Positions 7,692 to 15,202 of a stretch of DNA of 33,477 nt are shown one piece after another. A program made the translations under genes and the position numbers. The stretch lies in contig NZ_CP150484.1 of the NCBI RefSeq assembly GCF_037997115.1, positions 8,441,515 through 8,474,991 on the forward strand, given 5' to 3'. Source of the stretch: Amycolatopsis coloradensis (lineage in GTDB: Bacteria > Actinomycetota > Actinomycetes > Mycobacteriales > Pseudonocardiaceae). The first letter of the stretch is position 1; each line of letters starts with the position of its first letter. Under the pieces are notes generated by a model. That model saw nothing but the letters and a program-made list of their open reading frames with translations, made no database searches and was not told where the DNA came from.

Positions 7692-7713
7692 CGCATTTGG
7701 TCCTCTGAATGCG
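7692..7713. repeat. Palindromic element, CGCATT..CTCTGAATGCG family, short copy
   Basis: CGCATT (7692-7697) pairs with AATGCG (7708-7713) around TGGTCCTCTG. The 22 bases differ at one position from 22897-22918, the left half of the large hairpin after mrp. It lies between the tetR stop and the DUF3558 stop, with the DUF3558 stop codon directly abutting. Confidence 0.65.
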
Positions 7714-8637
7714 TCAAGGGAGCTTCGGGAACACCGCGACGGCGACCTCGCGCGCCGCCGCGCAGGTGGCGTCCTCCGGCGCCCCGTCGACGCCCACCAC
7801 CGAGAGCATCGCCTGCTCGACCCGGTCCGGGGTGCCGGGGATCGGCCGGTGCGTGGTCACCTGGCAGAACGCGCCGGACGTCGTGACCTGGGCCTGCCGG
7901 CCGCCCAGCGCCTCCGTCGCGCCCGGCGTGGTGTCCGCGCCCACCGACAGCGAGAAGCTGACCTTGCCGCGGATGCAGCTGTGCCCGGACAACGCCGGGG
8001 CCGGTTTGGTCTCCGGACCGGCGGCGGCGTCGAGCTCGTGCTGGTCGAGCGGCGCGCACGGGGCGACCCGGCCCCACGAACGCTGGTCGAGGTTCAGCCG
8101 CCCGACCTTGCGCGCGCCGATCACGCCGGCCGCGCCGTCGACCGTCGCGTCGGCGATCCGGCAGCGGCCGGCCTGATCGGCGGGCGCCGTGTCGTCGGAG
8201 GTCACCGTGATGGACAGCCTGATCCCGTCGGCGAAGGTGAGCAGCCGGGTGCATGCGGTGTCCTCGTTGAACGTCGACCGCTGGACGCTGACGCCTTCCG
8301 GCAGCGGACCGGCGTATTCGTACGGCTGATTGTTCGGATCCTGCCCGGAAGTGATCGGGCCGGTGGTCACGGTGTAGCGATTGGCGCCCTCGACGAATTC
8401 GAGGCGGCAGAACTCGAAAGACGTCAACGGCGGTTTGACCGCGTTTCCGCCGCCGATCACTTTCCGCTGGTCGACAAGGCTGCAGTAATCGAGCGACGAG
8501 TATTCCCCGAGCGCCTCGGAAGCGGTCAGGGCCTCCCCACCCGCCGTGGTCGACGGCGCCACCGCCGGTTCCGGGGTGGAACAGGCCGCGGCGAGGAACA
8601 GGCCGCAGAGTACTGCGCTGAGTCTCTTCGAGGGCAC
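7714..8637 (-). CDS. DUF3558 family lipoprotein
   Basis: A 307-residue secreted lipoprotein. The signal peptide ends in the lipobox LAAAC with the lipidated Cys at residue 19, followed by a Pro/Thr/Ser-rich linker. The rest fits the actinobacterial DUF3558 family, whose members are often multiplied in this order of bacteria; function unknown. Several Cys (DYCSL, FEFCRL, DTACTR, GRCRI) suggest disulphides outside the cell. The start is a GTG; GATACT lies exactly six bases upstream on the minus strand and no ribosome site is visible, so leaderless translation is likely. It is convergent with tetR. Confidence 0.8.
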   Translation of the reverse strand: MPSKRLSAVLCGLFLAAACSTPEPAVAPSTTAGGEALTASEALGEYSSLDYCSLVDQRKVIGGGNAVKPPLTSFEFCRLEFVEGANRYTVTTGPITSGQDPNNQPYEYAGPLPEGVSVQRSTFNEDTACTRLLTFADGIRLSITVTSDDTAPADQAGRCRIADATVDGAAGVIGARKVGRLNLDQRSWGRVAPCAPLDQHELDAAAGPETKPAPALSGHSCIRGKVSFSLSVGADTTPGATEALGGRQAQVTTSGAFCQVTTHRPIPGTPDRVEQAMLSVVGVDGAPEDATCAAAREVAVAVFPKLP

Positions 8638-8836
8638 CGGAGCAGTATCGTCAAAAGATCGCGGAACACCAGCCCCTACGGGCGAAGAACACAGGGGCCG
8701 CCACGTTTTCCCAGGTGACCGCCTTACCGCGATTTCACGCCCTTAAGGGTGCGTTTCGTTCCGCGGTGGGATGCGGCAGGGCCGTCACGAGACGAGAATG
8801 GGTCTCACACACCGTGACGACCGAGAGGGAAGTACC

Positions 8837-9037
8837 GTGACGAACCCCGTAGCCGCCCGCCTGACCCGACCGCGCCAGGGCCGCATGATCGGCGGCGTCT
8901 GCGCCGGTCTCGCCAAACGCTTCGGCACCACGCCGGGCAAGGTCCGTCTGCTCGCCGTGCTGTCCTGCCTGCTGCCCGGCCCGCAGTTCATCGTCTACCT
9001 CGTGCTGTGGCTCGCCCTGCCCGAGAGCGAGTACTGA
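8837..9037 (+). CDS. PspC-domain membrane protein
   Basis: A 66-residue PspC domain protein. The signature is GRMIGGVCAGLAKRFG at about residues 17-32, followed by a hydrophobic helix (FIVYLVLWLALPES) at the C-terminus. PspC domains occur in phage-shock and envelope-stress proteins; stand-alone copies are common in actinomycetes and their job is unclear. The GTG at 8837 follows GAGGGAAG; a longer frame upstream lacks support. It is convergent with the Nep1-like gene, seven bases apart. Confidence 0.85.
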   Translation: MTNPVAARLTRPRQGRMIGGVCAGLAKRFGTTPGKVRLLAVLSCLLPGPQFIVYLVLWLALPESEY

Positions 9038-9044
9038 GCCGGCC

Positions 9045-9806
9045 TCAGCCGTGGGGATCGAAGGGGATGCCCGCCGGTTTGGCCTTTCCCAGATTGTGTT
9101 CGAAGGCGCCGTCCTTGATCGCCAGGCTCGCGCTGCCGAAATCGGCGCGGACGAGCGTGTCCCGGATACCGGGCGGGAACCCGTCCCAGCTGACGAGGTC
9201 CGGGTACTGCCAGGCGTTGTAGTGGTTCTCCGGCGGTTCGGTCGCGCTCGCGATGCGGAAGCAGTGGGTGCTCGCGCCGTCCTTGTGATAGACGATCTTC
9301 GGGTGGGTCCCCTCCCAGGAGACCTTGGAGCGGTCGTGAGTGGAGTAGTTGCCGTGCGCTGACGTCGAGACGTACCGGGCCTGGCCCTCGTTGACCCAGA
9401 CGACGACGTGTTCGATGTCGTGCCGGTGCCCGCAGCAGTCGATGCCCGGGACGGCCTGGTCCTTTTCGAAGTAGAGGTCGTAGAGGTGGGCGCACCAGCC
9501 GTTGTTGCACTTCGACCGCGCGTAGGAGTTGGTGTTGTCGAGGTCCGACCGGTCGCGACACTGACCGTTGAGGGCTCCGGAGTTCTTGAGACCGGTGGCG
9601 ATCGCGCCGGTCGGTGAGATCGCGGGCGTCGGGTAGCAGCCGTCGGTGTCGTAGTCGAACGCGGGCTGCCACTTGCGATCGGCTTCGGTCGCGTTCGCCG
9701 GCAAGGCCTGTGGTGGTTCGGCCCAGGCGACGGCGGGGGCGAGCGTGGTGATGAGGACCGCTCCGACCAGGCCCTGCAGGAGACGGCGTGACAGCTTCTT
9801 CGGCAA
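9045..9806 (-). CDS. Secreted NPP1/Nep1-like protein (NLP)
   Basis: A 253-residue exported protein of the necrosis-inducing NPP1 family. The signal peptide ends in AWA about residue 29. The family's central heptapeptide GHRHDWE appears as GHRHDIE (residues 126-132); the metal-coordinating Asp130 and Glu132 are kept, the Trp is Ile. The following HVVVW is typical. Seven cysteines lie between residues 57 and about 190. Plant-pathogen members bind sphingolipids and lyse dicot membranes; actinomycete members are found in soil saprophytes and their targets are largely untested. The start is TTG with AGAAGGG eight bases upstream; a stop codon lies five codons upstream, so no earlier start is possible. 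Confidence 0.85.
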   Translation of the reverse strand: MPKKLSRRLLQGLVGAVLITTLAPAVAWAEPPQALPANATEADRKWQPAFDYDTDGCYPTPAISPTGAIATGLKNSGALNGQCRDRSDLDNTNSYARSKCNNGWCAHLYDLYFEKDQAVPGIDCCGHRHDIEHVVVWVNEGQARYVSTSAHGNYSTHDRSKVSWEGTHPKIVYHKDGASTHCFRIASATEPPENHYNAWQYPDLVSWDGFPPGIRDTLVRADFGSASLAIKDGAFEHNLGKAKPAGIPFDPHG

Positions 9807-9944
9807 GGCAGGCGCCCTTCTCTAGGTACCGATGCGGGGCCGAGGATCCCCGATCGCCCATGAGACGTACACCGCCGAAGGTGGGGAATTCACGATGTCC
9901 GAAGTGGACAACCGCAACTCGCGTGATCGAAGGCGTAATTCGCG
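9807..9944. other. Upstream region of the NLP gene with short repeats
   Basis: This stretch should hold the minus-strand NLP promoter, which I could not place. It contains TGTCC-GAAGT-GGACA (9896-9910), the same short palindrome type as in the leftmost intergenic region, and a direct repeat of TCGCGTGA at 9919-9926 and 9940-9947. Confidence 0.4.
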
Positions 9945-9984
9945 TGAAGGCCCCCTCCCCGCCGAGGCGGGAAGAGGGCCTTCA
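9945..9984 (-). terminator. Hairpin ending the trehalose importer operon
   Basis: TGAAGGCCC at 9945-9953 pairs with GGGCCTTCA ending at 9984. The 18-base arms match at 16 positions around a short loop. It lies 17 bases after the sugC stop. The TGAAGGCC edge is shared with the hairpin at 27819-27869. Confidence 0.7.
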
Positions 9985-10001
9985 GTGTTCGGCGAAGCGA
10001 G

Positions 10002-11180
10002 CTAGTCGGTGTAGGTCAGGTTCTTGCCGCTGGCCCCGTCGAACAGCTTGATCTTGTCCGCGTCGAACCACAGCTCGACGTCCTGGTTCTCCGCCGCCGC
10101 CGAGGCCGCCGAGAGGCGGGCCACGATCTGCGACTCGGAACCGGGGACGTCCGAGGAACCGCTGTCGGCGGCGAGATCCGCGAGGTCGGACGACGACGCG
10201 GCCTCACCCTCGACCGAGAAGTGCGCGAACTTCTCGGAACCCATCGACTCGAGGACATCGACGTGGGCGGTGAACGTCGCGCCCTGGCGGGCAGCGGCGT
10301 CCACCAGCGCGGCGTCCTCGAAGTGCTCCGGCCGGATGCCGACGATGACCTCACGCGGCGCGTTGGCCGCTTCGACCAGCCGCCGTACCCGGTCGGTGAG
10401 CGGGATGTCGCCCAGCGCGCTGCGGGCCGTCCCGTTCTCCAGCGTCGCGGGCACGAAGTTCATCGACGGGCTGCCGATGAACCCGGCCACGAACAGGTTC
10501 GCCGGGTTGTCGTAGAGGAACTGCGGCGACCCGATCTGCTGCACGTGGCCCGCCCGGAGCACGACGACCCGGTCGCCGAGGGTCATGGCCTCGGTCTGGT
10601 CGTGCGTGACGTAGAGCGTCGTCGTACCCAGCTGTTTCTGGATCTTCGACACCGACGTCCGCATCTGGCCGCGGAGCTTCGCGTCCAGATTGGACAGTGG
10701 CTCGTCCATCAGGAACGCCTTGGGATTGCGGACGATCGCCCGCCCCATCGCGACGCGCTGGCGCTGACCACCGGAGAGGTTCGCCGGTTTGCGGTCCAGA
10801 TGACCGGTCAGGTCGAGGATCTGCGCCGCCTCCTCGACCTTCGCCCGCACCGTCCGGTCGTCGACCTTGGCCAGCCGCAACGGGAACGCCATGTTCTCCC
10901 GCACGCTCATATGCGGGTACAGCGCGTAGGACTGGAACACCATCGCGATGTCGCGGTCCTTGGGTGCCTTCTCGTTGACGCGCTGGCCGTCGATGCGCAG
11001 TTCGCCGGAGGAGATGTCCTCCAGCCCCGCGACCATGTTCAGCGTCGTGGACTTCCCGCAGCCGGACGGGCCGACCAGGATGATGAACTCACCGTCGGCG
11101 ATCGTGATGTCCACTTCGGACACCGCGAGGGCGCCGTCGGGGTACTTCTTGGACACTTTTTCGAGAACGATTTCAGCCAT
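10002..11180 (-). CDS. sugC: Trehalose importer ATP-binding protein SugC
   Basis: A 392-residue ABC ATPase of the MalK/UgpC type. Walker A is GPSGCGKST (residues 37-45), the signature LSGGQ is at 135-139, Walker B AFLMDE at 155-160, and a C-terminal regulatory domain begins near residue 240. Long stretches (NEKAPKDRDIAMVFQSYALY and the IVGIRPEH segment) closely resemble mycobacterial SugC from memory, and gene order agrees. It powers uptake of trehalose, in mycobacteria the sugar released by mycolyl transfer. It is the last gene of the operon, three bases after sugB, and is followed by a hairpin. The acidic and serine-rich insert near residue 320 is not a family feature I know. Confidence 0.88.
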   Translation of the reverse strand: MAEIVLEKVSKKYPDGALAVSEVDITIADGEFIILVGPSGCGKSTTLNMVAGLEDISSGELRIDGQRVNEKAPKDRDIAMVFQSYALYPHMSVRENMAFPLRLAKVDDRTVRAKVEEAAQILDLTGHLDRKPANLSGGQRQRVAMGRAIVRNPKAFLMDEPLSNLDAKLRGQMRTSVSKIQKQLGTTTLYVTHDQTEAMTLGDRVVVLRAGHVQQIGSPQFLYDNPANLFVAGFIGSPSMNFVPATLENGTARSALGDIPLTDRVRRLVEAANAPREVIVGIRPEHFEDAALVDAAARQGATFTAHVDVLESMGSEKFAHFSVEGEAASSSDLADLAADSGSSDVPGSESQIVARLSAASAAAENQDVELWFDADKIKLFDGASGKNLTYTD

Positions 11181-11183
11181 GGG

Positions 11184-12026
11184 TCAGCCCTTCACCGCAC
11201 CGGACGTCAGCCCCGCCACGATGCGACGCTGGAAGAACAACACGAACAGGATGATCGGGACGGTGATCACCACGGCGGCCGCGGAGATCGTCCCGGTGGG
11301 GTCTTCGAACTGCGAGGACCCCGTGAAGAACGACAGCGCCGCCGGGACCGTGCGCGAGGCCTCGGTCGAGGTCAGCGAGATCGCGAACAGGAAGTCGTTC
11401 CAGCAGAAGATGAACACCAGGATCGCGGTGGTGAACACCCCCGGTGCCGCCAGGGGCGCGATCACCTTCCGGAACGCCTGCGCCGGGGTCGCGCCGTCCA
11501 TCTTCGCCGCCTTTTCCAGCTCCCACGGGATTTCCCGGAAGAACGCGGACAGCGTGTAGATCGACAGCGGCAGCGCGAACGTGATGTAGGGCAGGATCAG
11601 CCCCGGCCAGGTGTCGAACAGGCCCAGCTCACGTTCGATGTTGAACAGCGGCGTCACCAGCGACACCTGCGGGAACATCGCGATCAGCAGCGACATCCCG
11701 ACCAGCACCTGCTTGCCGGGGAAGTCCAGCCGCGCGATCGCGTACGCCGCCATCGTGCCGAGGACGACCGCGATCACCGTCGCGATGATCGCGATCCCGA
11801 TCGAGTTCACCAGTGCCCTGATGAACTCCGTGGTCTCGAAGATGTCCGCGTAGTTCTGCCACGTCCATTCCGACGGGATGAAATTCCCGTCGTCCAGGGT
11901 CTCCTTGGTCTTGAACGAAAGCGAGACCACCCACAGCACCGGGAACAGCGCGAACACCAGGACCAGGATGTCGACGAGACCCCACTTGAACTTGCGGCCG
12001 GGAGTGACCGCTCCACCGATCGCCAT
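11184..12026 (-). CDS. sugB: Trehalose ABC transporter permease SugB
   Basis: A 280-residue inner-membrane permease of the MalG type with about six helices. The cytoplasmic EAA loop, which docks on the ATPase, is at about residues 190-210 (EKAAKMDGATPAQAFRKVIAPL). The ATG overlaps the sugA stop (TGATG), and sugC follows after three bases. With SugA it forms the channel of the LpqY-SugABC importer. Assignment to trehalose rests on the neighbours rather than on this protein alone, since MalG-type permeases are similar across many sugars. Confidence 0.85.
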   Translation of the reverse strand: MAIGGAVTPGRKFKWGLVDILVLVFALFPVLWVVSLSFKTKETLDDGNFIPSEWTWQNYADIFETTEFIRALVNSIGIAIIATVIAVVLGTMAAYAIARLDFPGKQVLVGMSLLIAMFPQVSLVTPLFNIERELGLFDTWPGLILPYITFALPLSIYTLSAFFREIPWELEKAAKMDGATPAQAFRKVIAPLAAPGVFTTAILVFIFCWNDFLFAISLTSTEASRTVPAALSFFTGSSQFEDPTGTISAAAVVITVPIILFVLFFQRRIVAGLTSGAVKG

Positions 12027-12976
12027 CAGCGCTTACCCCCATTGTCACTGCCGGGTGCGGCCGTGCCGAACACCTTGATGAAGATGAACGCGATGATCGC
12101 CACCGTGAGGAAGATCAGCACCGCCATCGTCGACCCGATCCCGAGGTTCAGGCCCTTGACCAGGTTGTTGTAGGTCTGCATCGACACCGAAGACGTGTCC
12201 TGCGCGCCGTTGGTGAGCACGAAGATGTTGTCGAAGATGCGGAACGCGTCCAGGGTGCGGAACAGCAGCGCCACCAGGATCGCGGGCTTCATCACCGGCA
12301 GCATCACCTTCGTGAACCGCTGCCACGCCGTCGCGCCGTCCATCGCCGCGGCCTTCAGCAGGTCGTCCGGCACCAGCGCCAGGCCCGCCATCAGCAGCAG
12401 CGCCATGAACGGGGTCGTCTTCCACACCTCGGCCAGCACGATGATCGCCAGCGATGGCCAGTACTCGGTCAGCGGCGCGCTGTCCGGGAAGAACAGGTTG
12501 GCCAGGTAGCCCGTGTCCGGCGTCCAGGCGTAGTACCAGGAGAACGCCGCGACCACCGTCACGATTCCGTACGGGATCAGGGCGACCGTCCGCACGAGGC
12601 CCCGTCCGACGAGCGTCCGGTGCATGATCAGCGCCAAGCCCATGCCGAGGACGAACTCGATCACCACCGAAACGATGGTCAACCCCATCGTCGTCCCGAA
12701 CGCCGTCCACCAGTAGCCGTTGGACAGCACCGCGATGTAGTTGTCGAGGCCGACGAACTCCTGCTGCGCCGGGAACCTGAGGTCGTAGCGCTGCAGGGAG
12801 AGCCAGATCGAGTAGATGATCGGGTACCCGGTGACCGCGATCATCACGATCGCCGCCGGGGCGCACAGCCACAGCCCGAGCCTGCGCTCGGCCTTCTTTC
12901 CTTCACTGAGAACGGGTTTGGCCTTCTTGCCCGGCTTGCTCCCAGTCGCCGTACCGGCGGTTTCCTGCACGGTCAC
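12026..12976 (-). CDS. sugA: Trehalose ABC transporter permease SugA
   Basis: A 316-residue inner-membrane permease of the MalF type with about six to seven helices and a basic N-terminal tail. The EAA loop is at about residues 215-235 (LLKAAAMDGATAWQRFTKVMLP). The GTG start overlaps the lpqY stop by four bases (GTGA), so translation is coupled to the binding protein. It pairs with SugB to form the membrane channel. The order lpqY-sugA-sugB-sugC equals that of the mycobacterial trehalose importer. Confidence 0.86.
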   Translation of the reverse strand: MTVQETAGTATGSKPGKKAKPVLSEGKKAERRLGLWLCAPAAIVMIAVTGYPIIYSIWLSLQRYDLRFPAQQEFVGLDNYIAVLSNGYWWTAFGTTMGLTIVSVVIEFVLGMGLALIMHRTLVGRGLVRTVALIPYGIVTVVAAFSWYYAWTPDTGYLANLFFPDSAPLTEYWPSLAIIVLAEVWKTTPFMALLLMAGLALVPDDLLKAAAMDGATAWQRFTKVMLPVMKPAILVALLFRTLDAFRIFDNIFVLTNGAQDTSSVSMQTYNNLVKGLNLGIGSTMAVLIFLTVAIIAFIFIKVFGTAAPGSDNGGKR

Positions 12977-14295
12977 GGGATCACTCCCTTCGACTGGAGC
13001 GCGTCGGCGAGTTCTTCCTTGAGTTTCTCCGCCGTCTTCCGCGGATCGATCTCGGACGGCGGGGAAAGCACCTTCGACAACACCGTCGAGGCGTTCTGGT
13101 AGGCCGGGGTCAGCGGCCGCACCGCGGCGTCCTTGAGGGCCTCCAGGATCGTTTCCCGCATCGGGTACTTCGTGTCCATACTCGGGTTGTCGTCACTCTG
13201 CGGCGCCGTCGCGTCGAGTGGCAGCGTGTCCGTGTAGAGCGATTCGATCGTCGGCGGGACACCGTCCTTGAGCGCGGAGAACTTCTGGTTCTTCGCGCTG
13301 CGCAGGCACAAAGCGACCTCGTAGGCCTCGGCCTTGTGCTTCGAGGTCGAGCTGACCGCCAGGTTGTAGCCACCGATCGTGGTCTTGGCGGGCTTGCCCG
13401 CTTCGAACTCCGGATAGGTGGTCCACTTGAAGTGCTTCAGCTCGTCCTTCTTCTCCTTGGCGTAGGAGGCGTAGACGAACGGCCAGTTCAACTCGAAGGC
13501 GGCGTTCCCGCGCTGGAAGGCCTGGCGGACCTCGTCCTCCTTGGAGTTGGTCAGCGACGGGTCGGTGATCCCGGCCGTGGTGACCTTCTTGAGCATCTCC
13601 AGCGCCTTGATCGCGCCCTCGTCCATCACGACCGACTTGCCGTCGTCGGAGAGGATCTTGCCGCCCGCCGACTCGACGAGCGTGTTGTAGATGACGACCA
13701 GGCCTTCGTACTGCGCGCCGGTGAACACGACGTTCGCCGGCTTGCCCTGCGCCTTGAGCGCCTGGGCCTGCTGGATCATCTCGTCCCAGGTCTTCGGCGG
13801 CGTCGGGGTCAGCCGATCGTCGTACCAGAGCAACTGGACGTTGGTGTTCTTGGTCGCCGCGTAGAGCTTTCCGTTCCACGTGGCGGTTTCGAGGGGACCC
13901 GGCAGGACACCCGCGGTCGCCTCGGCCTTGGCTTCACCGGTCCATTCGTCGATCCAGCCCGCCTCGGCGAACTCCGAGACCCAGGTGACGTCCAGCCCCA
14001 GTACGTCGAGCGAATCGTCCCCGGCGGCCAGCCGTCGCACCATCTGTTCCCGCTGGCCGTCGGCCGGGCGCGGGAGCTTGTTGTACACGACCTCGTACCG
14101 CCCTCCCGAGGCCTTCGTGCAATCGTCCACAACGGACTGGAAATTGTCTTCGGGCGCGTAGTAGACGTTGATCTTCAGCCCGGCATCCGAACCGCAACCC
14201 GCCAGCAAGCCGGCCGTCAGCGCTGCCGCGCCGAGTAGCGAGCCGGTGCGGCCTGGTGAGCGGCCCCTCCGGCTCGCGCTCATCCTCTTCCCCAT
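12973..14295 (-). CDS. lpqY: Trehalose-binding lipoprotein LpqY
   Basis: A 440-residue solute-binding lipoprotein. The lipobox is LAGC with Cys34, after a basic start and a hydrophobic helix. Blocks that match mycobacterial LpqY from memory include LDVLGLDVTWVSEFAEAGW, NWPFVYAS, TIGGYNLAVSSTSKHKAEAY and KYPMRETILEALKDAAVRP. LpqY captures trehalose outside the membrane and passes it to SugA-SugB. The ATG at 14293-14295 follows GAGGAGG by five bases; a second in-frame ATG four codons on has GGGGAAGAGG before it and is an alternative start. It heads a four-gene operon with overlapping or nearly overlapping starts and has a good promoter about 130 bases upstream. Confidence 0.9.
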   Translation of the reverse strand: MGKRMSASRRGRSPGRTGSLLGAAALTAGLLAGCGSDAGLKINVYYAPEDNFQSVVDDCTKASGGRYEVVYNKLPRPADGQREQMVRRLAAGDDSLDVLGLDVTWVSEFAEAGWIDEWTGEAKAEATAGVLPGPLETATWNGKLYAATKNTNVQLLWYDDRLTPTPPKTWDEMIQQAQALKAQGKPANVVFTGAQYEGLVVIYNTLVESAGGKILSDDGKSVVMDEGAIKALEMLKKVTTAGITDPSLTNSKEDEVRQAFQRGNAAFELNWPFVYASYAKEKKDELKHFKWTTYPEFEAGKPAKTTIGGYNLAVSSTSKHKAEAYEVALCLRSAKNQKFSALKDGVPPTIESLYTDTLPLDATAPQSDDNPSMDTKYPMRETILEALKDAAVRPLTPAYQNASTVLSKVLSPPSEIDPRKTAEKLKEELADALQSKGVIP

Positions 14296-14430
14296 GAGGC
14301 CTCCTCACCCGCGCACGCCTGGGGAGCGGCGGCACTAGGACGCGTTGAAGAAGCCCGCGCGCCAGCACCCCGACGTGCTAGTGCTCGGGCGGACACGCTG
14401 GAGTACGCGACCGCCCGACTGGTGTTGTGC

Positions 14431-14476
14431 AACCTATTCCGGGCGATCACCGCCCGCAAGCAGTATCGGTAACGAT
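14431..14476 (-). promoter_or_regulatory. Promoter and operator-like sites before lpqY
   Basis: On the minus strand TTGCGG (14454-14459) and TAGGTT (14431-14436) are 17 bases apart, a good actinobacterial sigma-A promoter, with start near 14424. An imperfect palindrome GGGCGATCACCGCCC (14440-14454) lies between the boxes. ATCG-GTAA-CGAT (14465-14476) lies just upstream and resembles LacI-family operators with a central spacer. Either could bind a sugar-responsive repressor; none is encoded nearby. Confidence 0.45.
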
Positions 14477-14543
14477 TCAGCGGACCGCACGACGAACAGG
14501 TGAACAAGTACCGCCGAATGTCAGTGGCCTGGACTCGGAGTCA

Positions 14544-15056
14544 TCAGGTGGGACGGCCGCCCAACGCCAGCTGGGCGAGGAGCTCGCGCCCCTGTTCGGC
14601 CGAACGCGGCTGGCAGAGCACGTCGTAGCGGCCGGCGACCAGCTGGCTCGCGGAGGAGAAGTCGCGGCGGGACATGCCGTAGCTGATCGCCGCGAAGACC
14701 GTCCACGCCAGGATGCCGAGCACGAGCCCGCCGATCATGGGCTGCCAGGCGAAACCCTGGTTGTTGAACATGCCCAGCAGCAACCCGATGATCAGGCCGA
14801 ACCACGCGCCGGACACCGCGCCCGTGCCGAGCACCCGGCCCCAGCTCAGCCGTCCGACGACGCGCTCGACGAGCATCAGGTCGACGCCGACGATGGTCAC
14901 GTCGGAGACCCCGAACTCCTTCTCCGCGAGGAAACCGACGGCTTGCTGGGCTTCGCCGTACGTCGCGTAGGAACCGATCGGCCAGCCGGTAGGCGGTGTC
15001 GGCAGCCTGGGCAGCCCACCCGCGGCCCGGCCGCTTCCGCCAAAGGGAGCACTCAC
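14544..15056 (-). CDS. Membrane protein with general-stress (YflT-like) domain
   Basis: A 170-residue protein. The N-terminal part (about residues 25-65: GSYATYGEAQQAVGFLAEKEFGVSDVTIVG) fits the general stress protein 17M/YflT domain. Two glycine-rich membrane helices follow (VSGAWFGLIIGLLLGMF and GLVLGILAWTVFAAISYG), with a soluble tail. It corresponds in place and size to Rv1234 beside lpqY in M. tuberculosis. The GTG at 15054-15056 has GAGGTGA four bases upstream. It lies upstream of lpqY on the same strand, but 248 bases and a promoter separate them. Function unknown. Confidence 0.75.
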   Translation of the reverse strand: MSAPFGGSGRAAGGLPRLPTPPTGWPIGSYATYGEAQQAVGFLAEKEFGVSDVTIVGVDLMLVERVVGRLSWGRVLGTGAVSGAWFGLIIGLLLGMFNNQGFAWQPMIGGLVLGILAWTVFAAISYGMSRRDFSSASQLVAGRYDVLCQPRSAEQGRELLAQLALGGRPT

Positions 15057-15118
15057 GTAATCACCTCTCGCCCATCCTGGTCCATCTTCTCAAGGACGGG
15101 CGAAAGGTGCGAACGTGA

Positions 15119-15197
15119 GCTGAAGGACGCCTTCCCCTCATCGGACGCGGTGAAGGGAGCTTTCACCACGTAGGACGCGGTGAAAGCGTCCTTCAGC
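15119..15197. repeat. Compound palindrome, GAAGGACGCC family
   Basis: The outer arms GCTGAAGGACGC (15119-15130) and GCGTCCTTCAGC (15186-15197) are perfect complements of 12 bases. Inside lie GGTGAA and TTTCACC, which can form a second hairpin near 15150-15168, and the unit GGACGCGGTGAA occurs twice (15143-15154 and 15173-15184). It follows the acyl-CoA dehydrogenase stop by five bases on the minus strand and may end that transcript. The left 20 bases match 5244-5263. Confidence 0.7.
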
Positions 15198-15202
15198 GCC
15201 CG

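Noticed and set aside
10221..12173. 650-residue plus-strand reading frame opposite sugB and sugC
   Set aside because: Composition is dominated by Arg, His, Asp and Gly without domains, and the opposite strand carries clear ABC transporter motifs.
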